DNA from: Candidatus Dadabacteria bacterium RIFCSPHIGHO2_12_FULL_53_21
GTDB taxonomy: Bacteria > Desulfobacterota_D > UBA1144 > Nemesobacterales > UBA2774
Assembly: GCA_001775255.1 (NCBI GenBank)
Contig: MFCJ01000150.1
Span: 1-20,050, forward strand
DNA length: 20,050 nucleotides
Direction: 5' to 3'
Positions within the stretch are counted from its first letter, which is position 1; every line of letters begins with the position of its first letter. Shown here one piece after another: positions 14,598-20,050 of this stretch. A program made the translations under genes and the position numbers. The notes beneath the pieces are model-generated. The model was not told the DNA's origin, did no database searches, and worked only from the letters and a program-made list of their open reading frames with translations.

Positions 14598-16115
14598 ATG
14601 CAGGATTTAAAAATCGAAGAAATCGGCGAAATACTAAGAAACAGGATAAAGGGTTACGAAACCAAGATCGAAACCTCCGAAGTGGGTACCGTAATATCGG
14701 TAGGGGACGGTATCGCGCGGGCATACGGGCTCGACCGTGCTATGGCGGGAGAGCTCGTCGAGTTTGCGAGCGGCGTTATGGGTCTTGTGCTTAACCTCGA
14801 AGAAGACAACGTGGGGATTGCCCTTTTCGGCGAGGACAAGGAAGTTCAGGAGGGCGACCTCGTAAAGCGCACCGGCAGGATAGCCGAGGTCCCGGTGGGG
14901 GAGGATATGAAGGGCAGGGTCGTCAATTCCCTGGGCCAGCCTATAGACGGTAAAGGTGAGATCAAGGCTGCCGCCACGAAACCCATCGAAATCAAGGCCC
15001 CGGGCGTCGTTTACAGGCAGTCCGTACACGAGCCGCTCCAGACGGGTATCAAGGCTATCGACGCGATGATACCGATAGGAAGGGGGCAGAGGGAGCTTAT
15101 TCTCGGCGACCGCCAGATAGGAAAGACGGCTATCGCCATCGATACGATAATTAACCAGAAAAAAGAGGACGTTTACTGTATTTACGTCGCAATAGGGCAG
15201 AAGCAGTCTACGGTCGCTCAGGTCTATGACAAGCTGAGAGAGCACGGCGCGATGGAATATACGACAATTGTCGCGGCTAACGCGAGCGACCCGGCCCCAT
15301 TCCAGTTCATCGCACCATATGCGGGCTGCGCGCTCGGGGAGTATTTCCGGGATTCGGGAAGACACGCCCTTATTATCTATGATGACCTGACCAAGCACGC
15401 ATGGGCGTACCGCCAGCTTTCGCTGCTCTTAAGACGTCCGCCGGGCCGCGAGGCTTATCCCGGAGACGTTTTTTACCTCCACTCCAGGCTGCTGGAGCGC
15501 GCTGCGAAAATGAGGAAAGAGGACGGAGGCGGCTCACTGACGGCGCTTCCGATTATCGAAACACAGGCGGGAGACGTTTCCGCGTACATCCCGACAAACG
15601 TCATCTCGATCACGGACGGTCAGATATACCTCGAGAGCGACCTTTTCTATTCGGGCGTCAGGCCCGCGATTAACGTAGGTCTTTCGGTATCCAGGGTAGG
15701 GGGCTCGGCTCAGGTGAAGGCGATGAAAAAGGTCGCCGGAACGCTCAGGCTCGAGCTCGCTCAGTACAGGGAAGTCGAGGCGTTCTCGCAGTTCGCCTCT
15801 GACCTCGATAAGGCGACACAGGCGCAGCTTGCCCGCGGCAGCAGGCTTGTAGAGGCGCTCAAGCAGGGCCAGTATGAGCCTATCGCCGTCGAGAAGCAAA
15901 TATTAATCATATTCGCGGTTTCTAACGGATACCTGGACGACTATCCCGTGGAATCGGTTAAAAAATACGAAAAAGAACTTAATTCCTTCTTTGAATCCAA
16001 GTATTCGGACCTCCTCACGGAAATAAGAACCAAAAAGGAGCTTACGGACGATTTAAGGGGAAAAATCCTCGGGGCGCTCGATGAGCTCAAGAAACAGCTC
16101 GGGGAATTTAACTAG
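14598..16115 (+). CDS. atpA: F0F1 ATP synthase subunit alpha
   Basis: Alpha is the non-catalytic nucleotide-binding subunit of the F1 hexamer and gives the arginine finger to each catalytic site. The 505-residue length is typical. Walker A is GDRQIGKT at 170-177, with Ile where Thr is more common. Other motifs are ALIIYDDLTKHAWAYRQLS, GREAYPGDVFYLHSRLLERA and the SVSRVGG segment with arginine finger Arg366. The N-terminal beta barrel and C-terminal helical domain are both intact. AAGGAG (14582-14587) lies 10 nt before the ATG. No truncation or frameshift. Confidence 0.98.
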   Translation: MQDLKIEEIGEILRNRIKGYETKIETSEVGTVISVGDGIARAYGLDRAMAGELVEFASGVMGLVLNLEEDNVGIALFGEDKEVQEGDLVKRTGRIAEVPVGEDMKGRVVNSLGQPIDGKGEIKAAATKPIEIKAPGVVYRQSVHEPLQTGIKAIDAMIPIGRGQRELILGDRQIGKTAIAIDTIINQKKEDVYCIYVAIGQKQSTVAQVYDKLREHGAMEYTTIVAANASDPAPFQFIAPYAGCALGEYFRDSGRHALIIYDDLTKHAWAYRQLSLLLRRPPGREAYPGDVFYLHSRLLERAAKMRKEDGGGSLTALPIIETQAGDVSAYIPTNVISITDGQIYLESDLFYSGVRPAINVGLSVSRVGGSAQVKAMKKVAGTLRLELAQYREVEAFSQFASDLDKATQAQLARGSRLVEALKQGQYEPIAVEKQILIIFAVSNGYLDDYPVESVKKYEKELNSFFESKYSDLLTEIRTKKELTDDLRGKILGALDELKKQLGEFN

Positions 16116-16150
16116 AATTACCAATCCTTTTTAACTGAGACAATAATAAA

Positions 16151-17035
16151 ATGGCGAGTATAAGACAGGTAAGATCGAAGATAAAAAGCGTGAAAGGCAC
16201 ACGCAGGATAATGAGCGCCATGAAGCTCATATCCGCAGTCAAGCTGAGAAGGGCCCAGGAATTACTCCTGTCCTTCAGGCCGTATTCGGACGCTTTTATG
16301 GAAATCACGAAGAACCTCGCGCGCAGGTGCGATCCCGAAAGGCATCCGCTCCTGAGGAGGCCTGAGCAGATGAAGAGGCTCCATCTCGTGTTCATGACGT
16401 CAGACCGCGGGCTCTGCGGGAGCTTCAACAGCAACCTCATCAGGAAGCTCGAAACCTATCTCGTGACGGACGCGAAGAAATATGAGGAAGTAAAGTTCAC
16501 CTTCCTCGGCAGGAGGGGCAGGGACCACTTTTCCAGGAATAAAATCACCGGTGTTGAGAACTACACGGGGATCAACGAACGGAATTATAAAGAGATAGCA
16601 GAAAAAGTGGCGTCCGAGCTGGTATCCGAGTACATAAGGGAAGAGACCGATGAAATAATACTCGTTTACAATTATTTCAGGTCTGCTTTGACGCAAGTTA
16701 TGGTATATGAAAGGATACTGCCCATAGAGCAAGGGGCCGAGACGAAAGACGATTCCACGCCGGTCGATTATCTGTACGAACCCACGAGAGAGGCTGTATT
16801 GAAAAAATTGCTGACAAATTATGTCAGGGTCCGTGTCGAAAGGGCGATAGAAGAATCGCTCACGAGCGAGCACGCATCGAGGATGACGGCAATGGAGAGC
16901 GCCACGAGCAACGCGGACGACGTAATAAAGAAATTAACCCTTTTGGCCAACAAAACCAGACAGGCGATGATTACGACCGAGCTTATGGACATTGTAAACG
17001 GTACGGAGGCTTTAAGAAAAGGAGGCGCAGATTAA
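16151..17035 (+). CDS. atpG: F0F1 ATP synthase subunit gamma
   Basis: Gamma is the central rotor shaft that turns inside the alpha-beta hexamer. The 294-residue protein shows the conserved N-terminal helix (IRQVRSKIKSVKGTRRIMSAMKLISAVKLRRAQ, seen over residues 4-36), the central-domain TSDRGLCGSFNSN motif, and the C-terminal helix ending KTRQAMITTELMDIVNGTEAL. The start has no clear Shine-Dalgarno: the preceding 30 nt are AT-rich, so translation may depend on coupling or an unstructured leader. The stop codon lies 1 nt before the atpD ATG. Confidence 0.97.
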   Translation: MASIRQVRSKIKSVKGTRRIMSAMKLISAVKLRRAQELLLSFRPYSDAFMEITKNLARRCDPERHPLLRRPEQMKRLHLVFMTSDRGLCGSFNSNLIRKLETYLVTDAKKYEEVKFTFLGRRGRDHFSRNKITGVENYTGINERNYKEIAEKVASELVSEYIREETDEIILVYNYFRSALTQVMVYERILPIEQGAETKDDSTPVDYLYEPTREAVLKKLLTNYVRVRVERAIEESLTSEHASRMTAMESATSNADDVIKKLTLLANKTRQAMITTELMDIVNGTEALRKGGAD

Positions 17036-17036
17036 A

Positions 17037-18461
17037 ATGGAAACGATAAACAGTAACAGTATGGGCAAGGTAATACAGGTCATGGGACCTGTAATCGACG
17101 TCGAATTCAAAGGGGGCGGGCTCCCTCCGATTTACACGGCGCTCAAGCTTACCAACCCGCTGCTTAACGATCAGAAATGGAACCTCGTGGTCGAAGTCGC
17201 GCAGCAGCTGGGCGGAAACAGGGTGCGCTGCATCGCAATGGATTCGACCGAGGGTATCAGGAGGGGCGAAGAAGCCATTAATACCGGTGAAGGTATAACC
17301 GTGCCCGTCGGAAAAGAGGCGCTCGGCAGGATCCTGAACGTAATCGGCGAGCCGATAGATGAATTGGGCCCCGTCAATACGGCTATGCGCTGGCCCATAC
17401 ACCGTGAAGCCCCTAAATTCGTCGAGCAGAGCACGAAACTCGAACTATTTGAAACAGGAATTAAAGTCATCGACCTGATCGCTCCCTTTCTCAGGGGTGG
17501 TAAAATCGGTCTATTCGGCGGTGCGGGGGTCGGAAAAACGGTCCTGCTCCTGGAATTAATACATAACGTGGCCAAAGAATACGGCGGCGTCTCTGTTTTC
17601 GGCGGGGTAGGGGAGAGGACCCGCGAAGGTAACGACTTCTGGGTGGAAATGAAGGAATCGGGGGTTCTCGCGAATACGGGACTCGTATTCGGGCAGATGA
17701 ACGAGCCCCCGGGCGCGAGGGCCAGGGTGGCGCTAACGGCGCTCACATTGGCCGAGTATTTCCGCGACGAGCAGGGACAGGACGTACTCCTCTTTATCGA
17801 TAACATATTCAGGTTCACACAGGCGGGCTCCGAGGTATCGGCGCTCCTGGGCCGCATCCCTTCAGCGGTCGGTTATCAGCCTACGCTCGCTACCGACCTC
17901 GGGGAGCTTCAGGAGAGGATCACGTCTACTGTCAAAGGGTCGATCACTTCGGTGCAGGCGATATACGTCCCTGCCGACGACCTTACGGACCCTGCCCCGG
18001 CGACTACGTTCGCCCACCTGGACGGTACAATCGTTCTTTCGCGTCAGCTGACGGAGCTCGGAATTTATCCGGCGGTCGACCCTCTCGATTCCACGTCGCG
18101 AATCCTGGACCCCCTTATCGTGGGGCAGGAGCATTATCAGGTCGCGCGCCGTGTCCAGGAGGTCCTCCAGCGCTACAAGCAGCTTCAGGAAATTATCGCG
18201 ATCCTCGGTATGGACGAGCTGTCGGAAGAGGACAAGCTTGTCGTGGCGAGGGCAAGGAAGGTACAGAGGTTCCTCTCCCAGCCGTTCCACGTCGCCGAGC
18301 AGTTCACGGGCACACCGGGCAAATACGTGCCCATCAAAGAGACGATCGCGGCTTTTAAAGAGGTTATCGACGGAAACATGGACGAAGTGCCCGAGCAGGC
18401 GTTCTACATGGTGGGGAACCTGGAAGAAGTACAGGAGAAAGCGAAACAGCTCGTTTCGTAA
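17037..18461 (+). CDS. atpD: F0F1 ATP synthase subunit beta (catalytic)
   Basis: Beta carries the three catalytic sites for ATP synthesis or hydrolysis. The 474-residue protein has Walker A GGAGVGKT at 161-168 and catalytic Glu193 in GVGERTREGND. The Walker B strand is VLLFIDNIFRFTQAGSEVS, and ALLGRIPSAVGYQPTLATDL follows. The C-terminal domain has the DELSEEDKLVVARARK motif corresponding to the DELSEED lever. AAGGAGG (17019-17025) lies within the end of atpG, 11 nt before the ATG, so the two genes are coupled. An in-frame ATG at 17061 is possible, but the ribosome binding site favours 17037. Confidence 0.98.
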   Translation: METINSNSMGKVIQVMGPVIDVEFKGGGLPPIYTALKLTNPLLNDQKWNLVVEVAQQLGGNRVRCIAMDSTEGIRRGEEAINTGEGITVPVGKEALGRILNVIGEPIDELGPVNTAMRWPIHREAPKFVEQSTKLELFETGIKVIDLIAPFLRGGKIGLFGGAGVGKTVLLLELIHNVAKEYGGVSVFGGVGERTREGNDFWVEMKESGVLANTGLVFGQMNEPPGARARVALTALTLAEYFRDEQGQDVLLFIDNIFRFTQAGSEVSALLGRIPSAVGYQPTLATDLGELQERITSTVKGSITSVQAIYVPADDLTDPAPATTFAHLDGTIVLSRQLTELGIYPAVDPLDSTSRILDPLIVGQEHYQVARRVQEVLQRYKQLQEIIAILGMDELSEEDKLVVARARKVQRFLSQPFHVAEQFTGTPGKYVPIKETIAAFKEVIDGNMDEVPEQAFYMVGNLEEVQEKAKQLVS

Positions 18462-18480
18462 TCTAATGAATTCAACACAT

Positions 18481-18502
18481 GGGGCGGGCCCGGGCCTGCC
18501 TC
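18481..18502 (+). other. Strong GC hairpin between atpD and atpC
   Basis: Positions 18481-18502 are a near-perfect palindrome centred at 18491/18492 with two G-T wobbles, so about nine pairs remain around a minimal loop. No T-run follows, so it is not a classic terminator. A second small hairpin (GAGTC-ctt-GACTC, 18534-18546) lies just before the atpC ribosome binding site. Together they could lower or separate atpC expression from atpD. Confidence 0.5.
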
Positions 18503-18561
18503 CTGGTAATTAAGGCTCCGGTGAATAATAAAAGAGTCCTTGACTCCGAGGAGATACAAAA

Positions 18562-18819
18562 TTGGCGGACATTCATCTGCAAGTAATAACACCCGTAAAT
18601 CTCGTCGTCGACGAAAGGGTGGACGAGGTGGTCGCCCCGGGCAAGGCCGGTGAATTCGGGGTGCTGCCGGGTCACGTGCCTTTTATCACTATACTTGCCG
18701 AAGGGGAGCTCAGATACAGGAAGGGCTCACACGAAAAAAAGATGATAGTCGAAGGCGGTATCGCCGAGGTAAGAGACGATAAGATTACGGTTCTGACCGA
18801 CCGGGTCAGAATGGACTGA
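18562..18819 (+). CDS. atpC: F0F1 ATP synthase subunit epsilon, short form lacking the C-terminal helices
   Basis: Epsilon binds gamma at the rotor foot. The 85-residue product is only the N-terminal beta sandwich: LQVITPVNLVVDERVDEVV, GEFGVLPGHVPFITIL and a closing VEGGIAEVRDDKITVLTD strand. The usual helical hairpin of about 45 residues, which in other bacteria can insert into F1 and inhibit ATP hydrolysis, is missing. The stop is a clean TGA and no helix-like residues are encoded downstream in any frame, so this is a short form and not a recent frameshift. The start is TTG 18562, with GAGGAG (18548-18553) 8 nt upstream. It is separated from atpD by an unusually long 100-nt gap with two hairpins. 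Confidence 0.92.
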   Translation: MADIHLQVITPVNLVVDERVDEVVAPGKAGEFGVLPGHVPFITILAEGELRYRKGSHEKKMIVEGGIAEVRDDKITVLTDRVRMD

Positions 18820-18864
18820 CAGTTCTTGTCGTCCCGGCAGCAGCTTCATATAATCACCCCCTAT

Positions 18865-18894
18865 TTGAACTCGCGAGTTTTTTCCATATATACT
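18865..18894 (+). promoter_or_regulatory. Promoter of the crotonase gene
   Basis: TTGAAC (18865-18870) is followed by TATATA (18887-18892, spacing 16) or TATACT (18889-18894, spacing 18). Transcription would begin near 18900, about 30 nt before the ATG. The palindrome at 18868-18879 overlaps the -35 and spacer. Confidence 0.5.
18868..18883 (+). promoter_or_regulatory. Perfect palindrome AACTCGCGAGTT with T-run; operator or weak terminator
   Basis: AACTCGCGAGTT (18868-18879) is a perfect 12-bp inverted repeat running into six Ts (18878-18883). As a terminator for the ATP synthase operon, the stem around a CGCG loop has only 4-5 pairs, which is weak. As DNA, it sits between the -35 and -10 of the crotonase promoter, the position of a repressor operator. 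Confidence 0.45.
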
Positions 18895-18931
18895 AGATTA
18901 AATATCCGCCCTTCCCCGGAGAAACCACGGT

Positions 18932-19729
18932 ATGGCGCTTGCAGAGAAAAATACCGGAAGGCTCGTCTTGCGAAACGACAACGGAGCCGTATCGGAGCTG
19001 ACCATAAACAGGCCCGAATCCTATAACTCCCTGTCTATCGAATGCATGGAGGCGCTGACCTCGGAATTCGAGTCGCTCTCGAGGGACGATAACGTCAGGG
19101 TAATAATCCTCTCGGGCGCGGGAAAGGGGTTTTGCGCGGGACACGACCTGAGGGAGATGAGGAGGAATCCGGGGAGGGATTTTTACGAGAAGACCTTCGA
19201 TACCTGCTCTAAAATGATGCTTTCGATAATCAACTGCCCTAAGCCCGTGATAGCGAAGGTACACGGAGCCGCTACTGCCGCCGGGTGCCAGCTGGTCGCG
19301 ACGTGCGACCTCGCCGTCGCCGACGAGAACGCGAGGTTCGCCACTCCGGGCGTTAATATCGGTCTCTTCTGCTCGACCCCCATGGTGGCCCTTTCGCGGA
19401 ACGTCTCCAGGAAGCACGCAATGGAAATGCTGCTTACGGGGGATTTCATTTCCGCGCACCGTGCGTATGAAATAGGCCTCGTCAACCGGGTCGTGCCGTC
19501 AGACGGGCTCGACCGCGCCGCATTCGAGTTTGCGGATAAGATTTCGTCGAAGTCGCCGCTTACACTCAAGATAGGCAAAAAGGCCTTTTACGAGCAGGCG
19601 GATAAAGACTTGTCAGGCGCCTACGAATACTGCAGCCGCGTCATGGTCGAGAACATGATGGCGCGGGACGCGGAAGAGGGAATAGACGCGTTTCTCGAGA
19701 AGCGGGAACCGAGCTGGAAGGGCGTCTGA
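18932..19729 (+). CDS. Crotonase-superfamily protein, ECHDC3-like, lacking the canonical catalytic glutamates
   Basis: The 265-residue protein has the crotonase fold, with oxyanion-hole motifs GKGFCAGHDL at 65-73 and HGAATAAGCQLVATCDLAVA from 111. The long run through FATPGVNIGLFCSTPMVAL and the ending EGIDAFLEKREPSW closely resemble human ECHDC3. The two glutamates that act in enoyl-CoA hydratase (rat Glu144 and Glu164) are replaced by Gln120 and Gly140. Ordinary enoyl-CoA hydration is therefore doubtful, although acyl-CoA binding remains likely. GGAGA (18918-18922) is 9 nt before the ATG. The gene has its own promoter after the ATP synthase operon. It may work on the same acyl-CoAs as the ligase at 9258, but nothing in the sequence proves that. 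Confidence 0.9.
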   Translation: MALAEKNTGRLVLRNDNGAVSELTINRPESYNSLSIECMEALTSEFESLSRDDNVRVIILSGAGKGFCAGHDLREMRRNPGRDFYEKTFDTCSKMMLSIINCPKPVIAKVHGAATAAGCQLVATCDLAVADENARFATPGVNIGLFCSTPMVALSRNVSRKHAMEMLLTGDFISAHRAYEIGLVNRVVPSDGLDRAAFEFADKISSKSPLTLKIGKKAFYEQADKDLSGAYEYCSRVMVENMMARDAEEGIDAFLEKREPSWKGV

Positions 19730-19885
19730 CGACCGTCTTAATATTTCCTTAACATTCCTCCGGTACGATCTTTCAGCTTGCATGCTCGGGGGTCGGATAC
19801 GCGGACCCGGAATGAATCTGTACGGATAAAATGAGAAGGGTAACGGCGGCATCCTATCCTTTTATATTTCAGTCACTTTTGATTA

Positions 19886-19903
19886 TATAATTGTAGGTAT
19901 AAG
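19886..19903 (+). promoter_or_regulatory. -10 elements upstream of the last gene
   Basis: TATAAT (19886-19891) is a perfect -10 and TATAAG (19898-19903) a second candidate in an AT-rich stretch; neither has a good -35 at 17 nt. Transcription would start between about 19898 and 19911, at or just before the inverted repeat. Confidence 0.35.
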
Positions 19904-19907
19904 CACC

Positions 19908-19941
19908 TCATCGGCCGTGTGAAAATCTCCAGGGCCGATGA
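19908..19941 (+). repeat. 9-bp perfect inverted repeat at the start of the last gene's leader
   Basis: TCATCGGCC (19908-19916) and GGCCGATGA (19933-19941) pair perfectly around a 16-nt loop. The right arm contains an in-frame ATG (19938). No T-run follows, so it is not a terminator. It could be a leader RNA hairpin or a dimeric repressor site downstream of the -10. Confidence 0.5.
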
Positions 19942-19964
19942 AATACATCGATACGGGTGAGAAT

Positions 19965-20050
19965 ATGCGTGTAATTTACGGTTTGGTCTCGGCGGTATTG
20001 CTGTGCTCAATGTTCTCGGACGCGTCTTTGGCGCAGCAGGATAAAGTCTC
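19965..20050 (+). CDS. N-terminal fragment of an exported protein
   Basis: The last 86 nt encode a start Met, one basic residue, a hydrophobic core (YGLVSAVLLCSMFSDASLA) and then Gln-Gln-Asp-Lys, so a Sec signal peptide with a likely cleavage after SLA. GGGTGAG (19955-19961) precedes ATG 19965 by 3 nt. An in-frame ATG at 19938 would add nine polar residues and lies in the inverted repeat, so it is less likely. The mature domain is outside the window and cannot be identified. Confidence 0.6.
   Translation, partial: MRVIYGLVSAVLLCSMFSDASLAQQDKV

Noticed and set aside
14634..15398. 254-codon open frame on the minus strand
   Set aside because: Antisense to atpA, which is clearly the real gene; no motifs or start signals.
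1..20050. Mobile element, phage, CRISPR, toxin-antitoxin or defence system
   Set aside because: No transposase, integrase, repeat array or defence-type domain was seen; nearly all coding space is assigned to housekeeping or unknown single genes.

Overview
The window is about 20 kb of moderately GC-rich, gene-dense bacterial chromosome. It has the content of a housekeeping region, with no insertion sequence, integrase, phage gene, CRISPR array, tRNA or rRNA that I can see. TatC, Sec-type signal peptides and a lipobox-like protein point to a bacterium exporting across a membrane. The F1 genes lie together in the order atpF', atpF, atpH, atpA, atpG, atpD, atpC without atpB and atpE, a split also known in Geobacter-type Desulfobacterota. 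With the serA-hisZ-purA operon, an ECHDC3-like crotonase, a DUF1152 protein and a strong preference for AGG (Arg) and ATA (Ile) codons, this fits an uncultured Desulfobacterota- or Dadabacteria-like lineage. The taxon is an inference; no marker here fixes it.

Layout. 3-275: 3' end of a membrane protein. 393-3966 (+): purC (SAICAR synthase), a YeeZ-like Rossmann protein, phoH, and a probable OB-fold lipoprotein. 3976-8107 (-): operon serA > hisZ > purA with overlapping or 2-nt junctions, driven by a strong promoter at 8152-8180. That promoter shows serA starts at a TTG (8107), not at the upstream ATG. 8318-9088 (+): tatC, divergent from serA. 9258-10976: CaiC-like acyl-CoA ligase. 11071-11337: small exported protein. 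11552-12511: DUF1152 protein followed by a likely terminator. 12648-18819: ATP synthase operon, preceded by an unrecognised two-helix small ORF and ending in an unusually short epsilon subunit. 18932-19729: ECHDC3-like crotonase without the two catalytic glutamates. 19965-20050: first residues of an exported protein, behind a 9-bp inverted repeat.

How the genes work together. PurC, PurA and HisZ all sit around the purine/histidine branch: SAICAR leads to AICAR and IMP, IMP is the PurA substrate, and HisZ controls the ATP/PRPP-consuming first step of histidine synthesis, which returns AICAR. SerA supplies serine, and so glycine and one-carbon units, to purine synthesis. The ATP synthase cluster supplies the peripheral stalk and F1; the membrane a and c subunits must be encoded elsewhere. 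The acyl-CoA ligase and the crotonase are in separate transcription units and may act on acyl-CoA substrates that cannot be named from sequence.

I found no clear new multigene system. The best leads are the degenerate-active-site crotonase, the Lys-to-Arg change in the acyl-CoA ligase, the truncated epsilon subunit, two conserved proteins of unknown function, and several inverted repeats placed at promoters or leaders.
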